DNA of 53,078 nucleotides from Cyanobium sp. Cruz-8D1 (GCF_024345975.1 NZ_JAGQCD010000024.1:1-53078); one strand, 5' to 3'. Counted from the stretch's first letter, positions 26,373-34,313 are shown. Numbers and translations: made by a program. Notes: generated by a model not told the origin, from the letters alone.

Positions 26373-27911
26373 ATGACCTTCTCCATCAAGGAGTGGTGGG
26401 GCCAGCCCCACCGCGACATCCTCTCGGGCCTGGTGGTGGCCTTCGCCATGATTCCGGAGGCGATCGCCTTTTCCGGCATCGCCGGGGTGGACCCCAGCGT
26501 GGGCCTGTTCGGGGCCTTCCTGTTGTCGGTGACCCTGGCAGTGGTGGGGGGCCGCACGGCAATGATCACCTCCGCCACCGGCTCCACGGCCCTGCTGATG
26601 ACGGGCCTGGTGCAGCAGGGTGAACTGCTGGGGAAGGGGCTCGGCCTTCAGTACCTGCTGGCGGCGGGACTGCTCACCGGGGTCTTCCAGATCGCCTGGG
26701 GCTACCTGCGGCTGGCCCACCAGATGCGCTTCGTGCCGCAGCCGGTGATGGCGGGGTTCGTCAATGCCCTGGCGATCCTGATCCTGCTGGCCCAGCTGCC
26801 CCAGCTGGGGCTCGATGTCTTTCACCCGGAGACGGTGGTGGTCGAGGCCGGCCAGCTGCCGGCGGTGTGGGCGTTGATGCTGCTCACCCTGGCGATCATC
26901 TACCTGCTGCCGCGCCTCACCCGGGTGGTGCCGTCGGCCCTGATCGCCATCCTGATCACCACCGGGATCTCGATCGGCCTGGGGCTCGATCTGCCTACGG
27001 TGGCGAGCCTGGGCACGCTGCCCGCGGGCCTGCCTCGGTTCGCCCTGCCCCAGGTGCCCCTGAGCTTCGGCACGCTGGGCCTGATCCTGCCCACGGCCCT
27101 GGCCATCTCGCTGGTGGGGCTGATGGAGACCTTCCTCACCCAGGACATCCTCGACGACCTCACCGACCAGACCAGCCACAAGAACACCGAGGCCCGGGGC
27201 CAAGGCATCGGCAACATTGTCAGTTCCCTGTTCGGCGGCATGGCCGGCTGCGCGTTGGTGGGGCAGTCGGTGATGAACGTGGGCTACGGCGGCCGCACGC
27301 GGCTGTCGACGCTGGTCTCGGGGGTGAGCCTGCTGGCGATGATCCTGCTGGCCCGCGATTGGGTGAACCAGATCCCGATGGCCACCCTGGTGGGCGTGAT
27401 GGTGATGATCGCCATCAACACCGCCAACATCGGTTCGATCACGGGGATCCGGCGGATTCCCAAGAGCGACACCGCCGTGATGCTGCTCACCGTGGGAATC
27501 ACCGTGATCACCCACAACCTGGCGATCGGCCTGCTCGCCGGTGTGGCCCTGGCCGGGATCCTGTTCAGCCGCAAGGTGGCCAAGGTGATCGCCGTCGAGA
27601 GCCGTCTCGTCGACGCGGGCCATCGGCTCTACACGGTGCGCGGCCAGCTGTTCTTCGTGAGCAGCATCTACTTCCGGGCGGGTTTCGAGATCCACGAACA
27701 CCCGGCCAGGGTGACGATCGACATGGCCGACGCCCACATCTGGGACCAGAGCGGCGTCGCCGCCCTCGATCAGGTGATCCGCCGGCTCAAGCTGGGTGGC
27801 AGCGTGGTGGAGGTGGTGCACCTCAACCGCGAAAGCACCGATCTGTTCGCCCGCATCGGCCATGCCGAGGAAGCCGGTGGCGGCGGTGGTGCGCTCGGCT
27901 CGCTGCAGTGA
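26373..27911 (+). CDS. SulP-family anion transporter with STAS domain
   Basis: The 512-residue membrane protein has the SulP core: DILSGLVVAFAMIPEAIAFS, GVDPSVGLFGAFLLSVTLAV, the sulfate-transporter motif around MITSATGSTALLMTGL, and about 11-12 hydrophobic segments to residue ~410. A cytoplasmic STAS domain follows (VRGQLFFVSSIYF ... VTIDMADAHIWDQSG), with the usual Asp/Ser loop. SulP proteins carry sulfate, bicarbonate or other anions; BicA is a SulP bicarbonate importer in cyanobacteria. This one is not close enough to BicA by eye to assign bicarbonate, and sulfate is equally possible. A TTG start 21 bp earlier is less likely than the ATG used. Confidence 0.9.
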   Translation: MTFSIKEWWGQPHRDILSGLVVAFAMIPEAIAFSGIAGVDPSVGLFGAFLLSVTLAVVGGRTAMITSATGSTALLMTGLVQQGELLGKGLGLQYLLAAGLLTGVFQIAWGYLRLAHQMRFVPQPVMAGFVNALAILILLAQLPQLGLDVFHPETVVVEAGQLPAVWALMLLTLAIIYLLPRLTRVVPSALIAILITTGISIGLGLDLPTVASLGTLPAGLPRFALPQVPLSFGTLGLILPTALAISLVGLMETFLTQDILDDLTDQTSHKNTEARGQGIGNIVSSLFGGMAGCALVGQSVMNVGYGGRTRLSTLVSGVSLLAMILLARDWVNQIPMATLVGVMVMIAINTANIGSITGIRRIPKSDTAVMLLTVGITVITHNLAIGLLAGVALAGILFSRKVAKVIAVESRLVDAGHRLYTVRGQLFFVSSIYFRAGFEIHEHPARVTIDMADAHIWDQSGVAALDQVIRRLKLGGSVVEVVHLNRESTDLFARIGHAEEAGGGGGALGSLQ

Positions 27912-27927
27912 GCCAGCCTGGAGAGCC

Positions 27928-27975
27928 CTAATAGGGGATCGCGTAGGTGTTGCCCCGCTCGCAGAGCACGACGAC
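27928..27975 (-). pseudogene. C-terminal scrap of a small secreted protein
   Basis: This 48-nt stretch encodes VVVLCERGNTYAIPY and a stop. It closely matches the last residues (SERGNTYSIPY) of the intact secreted protein at 28719-29060. The rest of the copy is missing or out of frame, although a signal-like MSNPQLLLVLVG lies just upstream in another frame. It is a partial duplicate, about 750 bp from its parent and on the same strand. Confidence 0.7.
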
Positions 27976-28150
27976 GCCAACAAACACTGCCGACGAGGAC
28001 CAGGAGCAATTGTGGGTTGCTCATGGCGAAAGGATGGGCTTCATGGAATAGATTTTGAGCGGGAGCACCTGGCGCTCTCCATCACCAGGCCACACGGTGC
28101 TGGGGATGCAGATGCCATCCTTACGGTGGTGGTTCTGGTGCGTGGTGGTG

Positions 28151-28411
28151 CTAGCTAATCAGTGTCTTGACCTGGGGCGCCGGCGCTCCACGAAGTAGAC
28201 CTTCCACACTTAAGTCCTCATCAATATCTGGCCAATAGATTCCAAAGCCAGCCCCTGCAATCTCCCAATTCACACGCTCCTGAGAGGTGGCGTGCAGAAG
28301 ACGGGGATACCAGGCGAGAGGCACCGAAATGGCTCGTCCATCATCCAGGTCGACAGTCAGCTTGTCTTCTGTGCAGGCAACGCCTGTGACCCGCTCGCCA
28401 GGGTTAGCCAT
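28151..28411 (-). CDS. DUF2442 protein
   Basis: The 86-residue protein reads TGVACTEDKLTVDLDDGRAI then SVPLAWYPRLLHATSQERVN and GIYWPDIDEDLSVEGLL, the standard DUF2442 pattern. DUF2442 genes usually pair with a DUF4160 gene immediately upstream, as here with an 8-bp overlap, and the pair is widely suspected to be a toxin-antitoxin system. Which half is toxic is not settled. It may be orphaned if its partner is not translated. Confidence 0.85.
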   Translation of the reverse strand: MANPGERVTGVACTEDKLTVDLDDGRAISVPLAWYPRLLHATSQERVNWEIAGAGFGIYWPDIDEDLSVEGLLRGAPAPQVKTLIS

Positions 28412-28637
28412 GAAACTCCTCCCATGCTTTCAGCAGGATAGCTCTGTTCTTGCTGACCAGCCGCTCAATCTCACGAAGCTCGTTGGCCTTAAAACCAAGG
28501 CTGGAGGAAAGTGCGACAGGAGAGAGCCAGACTTTGCATGATGCCTGATCTCTATCCACATGAACATGAGGAGGTTCGTTTGGCACGTGACTGTAGAAGT
28601 AGAACCTGTACGGGCCGCTTCTGAGGATTGTCGGGAT
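28404..28637 (-). pseudogene. DUF4160 gene with lost start codon
   Basis: The frame encodes IPTILRSGPYRFYFYSHVPN, then EPPHVHVDRDQASCKVWLSP and KANELREIERLVSKNRAIL, a complete DUF4160 protein of 77 residues. Where the family has Met-Pro-Thr, the codon is ATC at 28637-28635, and an in-frame stop lies just upstream. The only usable internal start is a GTG at 28586, which would remove the first strand of the fold. Probably a start-codon mutation (ATG to ATC) has silenced or weakened it. Confidence 0.7.
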
Positions 28638-28718
28638 CCGTCATCACATCATCAACTCAACGATAGCCGGCTCAGGCCTGCGCAGGGATATCGACCATTG
28701 CCCGATGGCCTACCGCCT

Positions 28719-29060
28719 TCAATAGGGAATCGAGTAGGTGTTCCCCCGCTCGCTGCGCACCAGGAAGGCTGACGAGATCTGCCGGTAAGTGGCCAGGGTG
28801 GTGCGGCCATTGCTGGGCTCGGTGATCAGCAACTTTCCGCATTCCTCCTGATCCCCCGAGCCGCAGGTCCAGGGCTCGCCCACCTTCTCCATCTCGATCT
28901 GCTTGCCATCGGAGCGGAAGGTGACCGTGAACGAGGTGGAGCCGCCCGCGACCTGGCAGGCTTCGGATCGGCCGTTGAAGCTGCAGGTCTGCCAGGCGGT
29001 CTGGGCGTGGGCTGCCGGGAGGGCCGGGAACACCAGGGCGGCAACGGCACACAGGGCCAC
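28719..29060 (-). CDS. Small secreted protein, unknown function
   Basis: This is a 113-residue protein with a GTG start. The signal peptide MALCAVAALVFPALPAAHAQ is followed by a mature part with four Cys (TCSFNGRSEACQV ... WTCGSGDQEECGK) that could form two disulfides. It ends SERGNTYSIPY. No known family is recognised. A scrap of a second copy lies at 27928-27975, so the family has duplicated locally. Confidence 0.6.
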   Translation of the reverse strand: MALCAVAALVFPALPAAHAQTAWQTCSFNGRSEACQVAGGSTSFTVTFRSDGKQIEMEKVGEPWTCGSGDQEECGKLLITEPSNGRTTLATYRQISSAFLVRSERGNTYSIPY

Positions 29061-29214
29061 CAGGGGGGATCGTATCGGGCAGGGGCACCGGGGAAGTCCA
29101 CTCTGGCCCCCGCCGAGCCCAGAGCCGCCCTATCAATACCGCAGCGCATCAACGCTCAAGGTCACCCGCACGCAGGATGACGATCAACACATCCAGGAGT
29201 TCAGACATTTCCAC

Positions 29215-29310
29215 ACGATTCAAGGTGCCGACCACTCCAGAAATGATGAGGCAGGCCTGCATTTAACTTGCGACAGGTCGGAATAGGGAAAGGGAATGAG
29301 TATGCCTCAC
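29215..29310 (-). pseudogene. MazF/PemK toxin remnant
   Basis: Directly downstream of the antitoxin-like gene the coding strand reads ILIPFPYSDLSQVKCRPA, the N-terminal pattern of MazF-like endoribonucleases. It then continues in a different frame as LIISGVVGTLNR. After that no MazF sequence is found. So the toxin survives only as ~32 frameshifted codons. Confidence 0.7.
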
Positions 29311-29520
29311 CTATTGCAGGTGGGCCCATGCAGCTTCCTCTTCTGAGTTCAGCCAGTCGGCCGCCAGAGCCGTTTCACTCAAGACAACTCCGCTGATGAC
29401 AGACTCAGGATCATCACTGGGAACAGAAACGAACACCTTGGACCCCGTCTTCAGATGGACAGGATTCTGGATTCGCATACGCCCACCTGTTTCAACAAGA
29501 GCCTCAAATATGTTTTCCAT
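29311..29520 (-). CDS. Antitoxin of a MazEF-like pair, now orphan
   Basis: The 69-residue protein begins MENIFEALVETGGRMRIQNP and continues VHLKTGSKVFVSVPSDDPES to SEEEAAWAHLQ. The N-terminal half looks like a small swapped-hairpin antitoxin, and the Glu-rich C-terminus with terminal WAHLQ is typical of antitoxins preceding MazF genes. The frame continues 14 codons upstream, but the ATG at 29520 fits the family. The MazF that should follow is only a remnant. Confidence 0.7.
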   Translation of the reverse strand: MENIFEALVETGGRMRIQNPVHLKTGSKVFVSVPSDDPESVISGVVLSETALAADWLNSEEEAAWAHLQ

Positions 29521-29635
29521 TGGAAGTGGGTCGGTTGGCCTACGCCAGCGCTCGCCCAGCATAACTCCAATGTTGACGATTTGAAAGCAATCTCTAGCAC
29601 TGCTCCTGAGGTGGGTGGTTGAAGTGTCACAACGT

Positions 29636-30043
29636 CTACGGTTTGGCCAGAGGAATCATTTGTCGTCCATGACGGCGATAGATCTGGAAATCACTATCCG
29701 TCGTCAGAAGTAACGGAGAGTCGTTGATCTCTGCCAGGCGAATCAATGCGGCATCCGCCAGAGAAGCAGGGACATTCTCATAGCGCTTGAAAAGTGCACT
29801 TACAGAGCCTATCTGCTCCTGGAGTACGAAAGGCAATTGAACGACTCCTCGCTCAATGAACTGCAGGGCCAACGCAGGATCAAAACCGGAGCGCCTGAGC
29901 AGAAAGCAGGTCTCAGCGACCACAGCCTCACAGCTCAGCAGTGGAGGCGGCAATCGCCTGAACTGCTCAATAGCCCATTTGTGATGGGTGTCGTTGCGAC
30001 TCAACAGCGCCACCCAAGGTCCCGTATCAAGCAGAACCGTCAT
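29636..30043 (-). CDS. PIN-domain toxin, VapC-type
   Basis: The 135-residue PIN-domain protein begins MTVLLDTGPWVALLSRND and carries EAVVAETCFLLRRSG and SLADAALIRLAEINDSPLLL plus TTDSDFQIYRRHG. These contain the acidic residues of the Mg-dependent RNase site. It overlaps the upstream ribbon-helix-helix gene by 4 nt (ATGA). It is a different PIN subtype from the one at 1561-1980. Nothing in the sequence suggests it is broken. Confidence 0.9.
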   Translation of the reverse strand: MTVLLDTGPWVALLSRNDTHHKWAIEQFRRLPPPLLSCEAVVAETCFLLRRSGFDPALALQFIERGVVQLPFVLQEQIGSVSALFKRYENVPASLADAALIRLAEINDSPLLLTTDSDFQIYRRHGRQMIPLAKP

Positions 30044-30303
30044 GAACGATTCGCCCCGAAATCAGCCAGGAAGGCAGGGTTGGTTGACAGATCGGCGGGC
30101 CCGCCTTCGCAACAGCCCACGAGATCGGCCAACAGATCAGCCGCGGAGGGTGGTGCTGCGTCATCCACGCCCTGCTCTGAGGATTGGAGAAACGCCGTCA
30201 ACGCGCGTCGAACCAATTCAGACTTGCTGAGATGGCGCCGTTGAGCCTGCTCCGTGAGCTGCGCATCAAGGGCCTCGGTCAACTTGAGCGAGATCACCGC
30301 CAT
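30040..30303 (-). CDS. Ribbon-helix-helix antitoxin
   Basis: The 87-residue protein has an N-terminal RHH (CopG-type) DNA-binding unit, MAVISLKLTEALDAQLTEQA then RRHLSKSELVRRALTAFL. The disordered, Asp/Ala-rich tail ends DFGANRS and would wrap the toxin. The ATG at 30303 is chosen over one three codons upstream. It should repress its own operon. Confidence 0.85.
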   Translation of the reverse strand: MAVISLKLTEALDAQLTEQAQRRHLSKSELVRRALTAFLQSSEQGVDDAAPPSAADLLADLVGCCEGGPADLSTNPAFLADFGANRS

Positions 30304-30360
30304 GGCAAGCACCGAGCCATCGACGACCCGATCCTACCTGCTGCCAGGCTGTATTACGGC

Positions 30361-30732
30361 TCAGCCCCCCAACCCACGGCAGGCGCGCAGCACCACATCG
30401 GCGCAGCGGCCGTAGGTGGCGGTTCGCCAGGCGGGGCTGTCGATCAGGAAGGCATCGCGCACCTGGCGGCGGATCGCCTCCCGGTCGGGGGTGGGGCGAT
30501 CGGGCACGGCGTGCAGCCAGGCATCGGCACGCAGGGCCGCCAGCACCTGATCGATCGGCCGGGTGCCGAACTCCAGGGCCAGGTAGGTGCCCGAGCCCGT
30601 GCGCTGCAGCATCAGCCAGGTGACGGCGACGAACCAGAACTGGACGCCGGCGAACAGGAGGGTCTGGCCCAGCCAGAGCCAGCGGAAGCCCGGCCGCCGC
30701 AGCAGGGATCCGCCCACGGCCTTCCCGCTCAC
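30361..30732 (-). CDS. Chimeric frame: MFS transporter start fused to DUF2817 end
   Basis: Residues 1-50 (LLRRPGFRWLWLGQTLLFAG ... WLMLQRTGSGTYL) look like the first membrane segment of a major facilitator transporter. Residues 52-123 (LEFGTRPIDQVLAALRADAW ... RRQVRDAFLIDSPAWRT) match the C-terminal end of DUF2817 peptidase-like proteins. Neither domain is complete: about eleven membrane segments and the whole zinc-binding part are missing. A deletion that joined two neighbouring genes in frame explains it. It overlaps the upstream Coq4-like gene by 4 nt. Expression is possible; function is doubtful. Confidence 0.7.
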   Translation of the reverse strand: MSGKAVGGSLLRRPGFRWLWLGQTLLFAGVQFWFVAVTWLMLQRTGSGTYLALEFGTRPIDQVLAALRADAWLHAVPDRPTPDREAIRRQVRDAFLIDSPAWRTATYGRCADVVLRACRGLGG

Positions 30733-31451
30733 AGCCGCCCCACCCGCTCAGCGAAAGGCCGCAGCTGCAGCGCCTCGCGCCACTCCTGTGGAGGCCGGGC
30801 CCAGCCCTCCTCCCAGCGCTGGGCGAACAGGGGCTTCGCCTCCAGGCCCATCTGCAACCCAATACGGGTCGCCTCCACCAGCTCCGGCAGCAGCTCGGGG
30901 GCCCCGAGGGTGGCCGACAGCAGGGCCTGGGCCGTGAGCACGGCCCCCAGGGGGTAGGGGAACTGGGTGAGATGGAAGGCCTGCAGGCCGATCTCGCCCG
31001 TCACCGTGGTGTCGAAGCCGGTGACCACGTGCCAGAGGTCGTGGGTCTGGCTGAGCCGCAGCTCCACATAGGCCGCGTCGGTGCTGGGCGCCATGCCGGC
31101 ATGCAGGTTGGGGTCGTAGCCCAGCCGGGCCAGCGACGCCGCATACGCCTGGCCGAGGCTGCCCTCGGGCATGTTGGCCAGCTGCTCCAGGTCGTGGGCC
31201 GGGGGGGGGATCGAGCGCGCCTCGATCAGGGCGGCGCAGGCCGGATCGCGGCGCAGCTGCTCGGCCATCAGGGCATAGGAGGGCGTCTCCAGCAGGGCCT
31301 CAGCCAGGGCCCCCACCAGCTCGAGGTCGGTGTCGCCGCCGGTCATGGCCACGAACGTGCCGAGGACCCGGAACAGCTGGGGCGGCAGCTCCTGGGCCTC
31401 GAACGACGCCGCGGTGGGCGCGGGGGTGGGGCGGAAAACGGCAGTGGTCAT
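30729..31451 (-). CDS. Coq4-family protein
   Basis: The 240-residue protein has the Coq4 metal-site motif HDLWHVVTGF (HDxxH) and the flanking LRLSQT and GEIGLQAFHLTQFPYPLGAV. In eukaryotes and some bacteria Coq4 supports ubiquinone synthesis. Cyanobacteria use plastoquinone, so a Coq4-like protein here likely acts on another lipid quinone or isoprenoid. The ATG at 31451 is chosen. It is divergent from a TetR regulator 118 bp away, which probably controls it and the fused downstream frame. Confidence 0.78.
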   Translation of the reverse strand: MTTAVFRPTPAPTAASFEAQELPPQLFRVLGTFVAMTGGDTDLELVGALAEALLETPSYALMAEQLRRDPACAALIEARSIPPPAHDLEQLANMPEGSLGQAYAASLARLGYDPNLHAGMAPSTDAAYVELRLSQTHDLWHVVTGFDTTVTGEIGLQAFHLTQFPYPLGAVLTAQALLSATLGAPELLPELVEATRIGLQMGLEAKPLFAQRWEEGWARPPQEWREALQLRPFAERVGRL

Positions 31452-31504
31452 CGGGGTGAACACGAAAGAACATGAGCAGTCCTCACGTCCGAGAAATTAT
31501 GAGC

Positions 31505-31536
31505 ATCCCTCGCCTTTGCCAATGAGATGCGAGGAT
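31505..31536. promoter_or_regulatory. Inverted repeat between the Coq4-like and tetR genes
   Basis: ATCCCTCGC and GCGAGGAT are complementary with one bulge and a 15-nt spacer. Position between divergent genes suits a TetR operator, but the spacing is wider than usual for one dimer site, so this is tentative. Confidence 0.3.
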
Positions 31537-31569
31537 CGCTCAGGTTTTCAGGATGGGTCGCTTCCCGTC

Positions 31570-32232
31570 ATGGCCAACGCACCCGCCACCCCCGGCGAGC
31601 CCTCGCCCCTGCGCCGCCAGCCCCGCCAGGCCCGCAGCCAGGAGCGGGTGCGGCGGATCCTGGCGGCGGCCGAGGAGCTGTTCGTGACCGGCGGCGTCGG
31701 CAGCACCACCACCAACGCCATCGCCGCCAAAGCCGGGGTGCCGATCGGCTCCCTCTACCAGTTCTTCCCCGACAAGGGGGCCATCCTGCGCAGCCTCGCC
31801 CAGCTCTACGCCGAGCAGCTGCACGGGCTGCTCACGGCCTTCTTCGACCGGGGGGACGGCCGCTGCCTCTCGCTGGAGGCCTCGATCACCGCCGCGGTGG
31901 CCCTCACCGATCGCTTCTTCCGCGACCACCCCGGCTACCCGGCCATCTTCCTGGATGTGCAGACCGCCACCCCCGAGCTGCTGGCCATCGAGGCGGAGGC
32001 CGACGTCCGGCTGATCAACGACTGGAGCGGCCTGATCGCCCTCAAGGCCGCCGCCGAGGGGTCCGACCTCAGCGCGGAGGAGGGCCACCTGATCGCCTGG
32101 GTGCTGGTCAAGACCGTCGGCCACCTGCTCTGGCTGGCGGCCACCCAGGAGCAGGGCCGCCGCGACCGGCTGGTGGCCGAATGCGGCGACCTGGCCATCG
32201 CCTACCTGCGTCGGCGGCTGGCGCCCGGCTGA
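31570..32232 (+). CDS. TetR-family transcription regulator
   Basis: The 220-residue regulator has the TetR helix-turn-helix ILAAAEELFVTGGVGSTTTN then AIAAKAGVPIGSLYQFFPDK at about 29-70, and a C-terminal ligand domain. Arg-rich residues precede the HTH (RRQPRQARSQERVRR). The gene starts at the ATG just before MANAPATPGEPS; an earlier in-frame ATG is possible. It is divergent from the Coq4-like gene and likely represses it. The ligand is unknown. Confidence 0.9.
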   Translation: MANAPATPGEPSPLRRQPRQARSQERVRRILAAAEELFVTGGVGSTTTNAIAAKAGVPIGSLYQFFPDKGAILRSLAQLYAEQLHGLLTAFFDRGDGRCLSLEASITAAVALTDRFFRDHPGYPAIFLDVQTATPELLAIEAEADVRLINDWSGLIALKAAAEGSDLSAEEGHLIAWVLVKTVGHLLWLAATQEQGRRDRLVAECGDLAIAYLRRRLAPG

Positions 32233-33183
32233 TCAGGCCCAGAGCGACTCCAGGGTGTAGGGGCCGCCCTCCTTGACCCAGAAGGAGCCGTCGAGAAAGC
32301 GTTGGCTCCGGTCGAGCCCGTCGATCGCCTCCATGTCTTCAGGAGCCAGCTCGGCCTCGGCGGCGGCGAGGTTCTCGGCCAGGCGCGCCGGCGACACCGA
32401 CTTGGGGATCACCGCCGTGCCCCGCTGCAGGGCCCAGGCCAGCACCACCTGGGCCGGCGTGAGGTCCCGCCGGGTGGCGATCGCCGTGATCGTGGAGTCC
32501 TCCAGCAGCACCGGCTGGCCGGGAGGCCGCATCTGGGGGGGCAGGCCCGGGGTGCCCAGGGGCGAATAGCCCGTGAGGTGCACGCCATGGGCCTCGCAGA
32601 AGGCGAACAGCCCCTTCTGCTGCAGATAGGGATGCAGCTCCACCTGGTTCATGGCCGGCCGGAGGCGCGCCTGCCCCAGCAGGCTGTAGAGGCTGGCCAT
32701 GCCGAAGTTGCTGACGCCGATGTGGCGGCACAGGCCCCGCTCCACGGCCGCTTCCATCGCCGCCCAGGTGGCCGCGAGGGGCTGGGTCTCAAGCGACACC
32801 AGATCCTCGGCACCCTCGGGCATCAGCACGCCCGGCCGGAAGGCCACGGGCCAATGGATGAGATAGAGGTCGAGGTGGTCGAGCTGCAGATCGGCCAGGG
32901 TGCGCTCCAGGGCCGGGGCCACGTCCTCGGGGGCATGGGCGTTGTTCCACAGCTTGGAGGTGATCCAGAGGTCGTCGCGCCTCACCGGGCCGGAGCGGAT
33001 CGCTGCCGCCAGGGCTTCGCCGATCTCCGCCTCATTGCCGTAGATGGCGGCGCAGTCGATGTGGCGGTAGCCCAGCTGCAGCGCCGCCGTCACCGCCGCG
33101 CCCACCTCCCCGGGAGGGGCGTTCCAGGTGCCCAGGCCAAGCATCGGCATCGCAGCGCCGTCTTCGAAGTGGAGTGTCTTCAA
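32233..33183 (-). CDS. Aldo/keto reductase
   Basis: The 316-residue NADPH-dependent oxidoreductase of the AKR fold has the catalytic tetrad in context: Asp of HIDCAAIYGNE with its Tyr, Lys in WITSKLWNN, and His in YLIHWPVAF. The cofactor-binding IPKSVSPARLAENL is at the C-terminal side. The TTG start at 33183 (KTLHFEDGAAMPMLGLGTWN) fits the family; the frame continues to 33237. The substrate is unknown. It ends 1 bp after the tetR stop on the opposite strand. Confidence 0.92.
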   Translation of the reverse strand: MKTLHFEDGAAMPMLGLGTWNAPPGEVGAAVTAALQLGYRHIDCAAIYGNEAEIGEALAAAIRSGPVRRDDLWITSKLWNNAHAPEDVAPALERTLADLQLDHLDLYLIHWPVAFRPGVLMPEGAEDLVSLETQPLAATWAAMEAAVERGLCRHIGVSNFGMASLYSLLGQARLRPAMNQVELHPYLQQKGLFAFCEAHGVHLTGYSPLGTPGLPPQMRPPGQPVLLEDSTITAIATRRDLTPAQVVLAWALQRGTAVIPKSVSPARLAENLAAAEAELAPEDMEAIDGLDRSQRFLDGSFWVKEGGPYTLESLWA

Positions 33184-33205
33184 GGCGGTGAACCCCAGGT
33201 GCCCA

Positions 33206-33793
33206 TCACTCCACCCTGGCCTTGGCACGGAAGTCAACCAAAGCGAAGCGCCGGGCCTGCGGCTTCTGCGATTCGATCACCAGCTGCAGACGCTCCCCCT
33301 GCCGTCCGACTCGGCTTTCGACCACCTTGTCGACCTCCTGGCCCTGGCCGTCGAGCACAGCGAACGTCACCTGGATGTCGCCGCAGGGACGCTCCAGGCA
33401 GGCGACTTCCATCACATCGATGAGGCCGCCGCCATAGAGGCGGGGCTTGCGGCAGATCCCCTGGCAGCGGCGGGTGAACACCCCCTGATCCGATTCCACC
33501 CAGCCATCGGCGAGCAGGTCCTGGCGGCTCTCGCCCCTGCCGCCGGCGGCCGGCTTCTCGGCCAGGGACGCCCGCAGGCCGGCCGCCATCCAGCCGGCGC
33601 CGAAGCCCGCCGCCACGAGCACCAGGGCCAGCAGCCGCTGCAGGAACGGAAACCGGGAGGGACCGGACGCCGGGGGAAGGGCCGGCGGCGAAGGGGGGCG
33701 TCCCCCGGGGGGCACCGGTTCCATCTCGACGATCAGGTCGTCAATGGTCTTCCCGCTCGCCGCGTTCGGCTCGCTCTTGCCGGTCCTTGCCAT
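33206..33793 (-). CDS. Membrane-anchored protein, unknown function
   Basis: The 195-residue protein has a Pro-rich cytoplasmic N-terminus, one membrane helix near residues 52-70 (LLALVLVAAGFGAGWMAAGL), and a soluble domain with paired Cys (RRCQGICRK, ACLERPCGD). The soluble part reads like a small beta-rich domain (DIQVTFAVLDGQGQEVDKV). No family is recognised. It overlaps the upstream gene by 53 bp and is likely cotranscribed. Confidence 0.6.
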   Translation of the reverse strand: MARTGKSEPNAASGKTIDDLIVEMEPVPPGGRPPSPPALPPASGPSRFPFLQRLLALVLVAAGFGAGWMAAGLRASLAEKPAAGGRGESRQDLLADGWVESDQGVFTRRCQGICRKPRLYGGGLIDVMEVACLERPCGDIQVTFAVLDGQGQEVDKVVESRVGRQGERLQLVIESQKPQARRFALVDFRAKARVE

Positions 33794-34253
33794 CGTCGTA
33801 GGCCATCAGTGAACGGAACATCAACCCGCCGCCACTGCCGATCAGGGCGAACATCGTCAGCAGGTTCCAGAGCGAGGTGGGCTGGAAGCTCATGATCAGG
33901 GTCTGCAGGATCCCCACCGCCAGGGCCGCCACCGAGGCCAGCACCAGGAACCAGCCCCAGCGCTGGTTGCGCAGGGCAAACAACAGACACACCCCGATCG
34001 TCAGCGGGATCAGCAGCAGGCCGAAACCGCCGCCCAGGCCCTGGGAGAAGCCGAAACCGCCGCCCCAGCCGCCGCCCCAGGCCGCACCGGCACCACCCCA
34101 GCCGCCCGCGGCGCGCCGCCCGAAGCGAAGGCCCAGGCCCATCGGCACGGAGCTGACCATCACCTGGTTGAAGAACAGGAACGCGCCCATCGAAAAGAGC
34201 ACACCTCCCAGCAGGAAGGTGAAAAAGTCCCGGATCGGATCCCTCGAGCCCAT
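33741..34253 (-). CDS. Gly-rich membrane protein, unknown function
   Basis: The 170-residue protein has a first membrane segment FFTFLLGGVLFSMGAFLFFN, then a Gly/Trp-rich stretch (GGWGGAGAAWGGGWGGGFGF), then three more segments (LLLIPLTIGVCLLFAL, WFLVLASVAALAVGIL, LLTMFALIGSGGGL) and a charged tail KDRQERAERGEREDH. The Gly-rich part contains imperfect repeats in the DNA. No named family. The 53-bp overlap with 33206-33793 suggests coupled expression. Confidence 0.6.
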   Translation of the reverse strand: MGSRDPIRDFFTFLLGGVLFSMGAFLFFNQVMVSSVPMGLGLRFGRRAAGGWGGAGAAWGGGWGGGFGFSQGLGGGFGLLLIPLTIGVCLLFALRNQRWGWFLVLASVAALAVGILQTLIMSFQPTSLWNLLTMFALIGSGGGLMFRSLMAYDDGKDRQERAERGEREDH

Positions 34254-34313
34254 GCCCTCTCTGCCACCACGGTCATGGTGGCCAGGGCCTCAGGGTTTGT
34301 CTGCCAGGAACGC

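Noticed and set aside
26373..27911. Naming the SulP transporter BicA
   Set aside because: The SulP core and STAS are clear, but distinctive BicA stretches were not seen, so bicarbonate transport is not supported.
34020..34110. Imperfect GCC-rich repeats as a regulatory array or CRISPR
   Set aside because: They lie inside a coding frame and encode the Gly/Trp-rich stretch of the membrane protein at 33741-34253.
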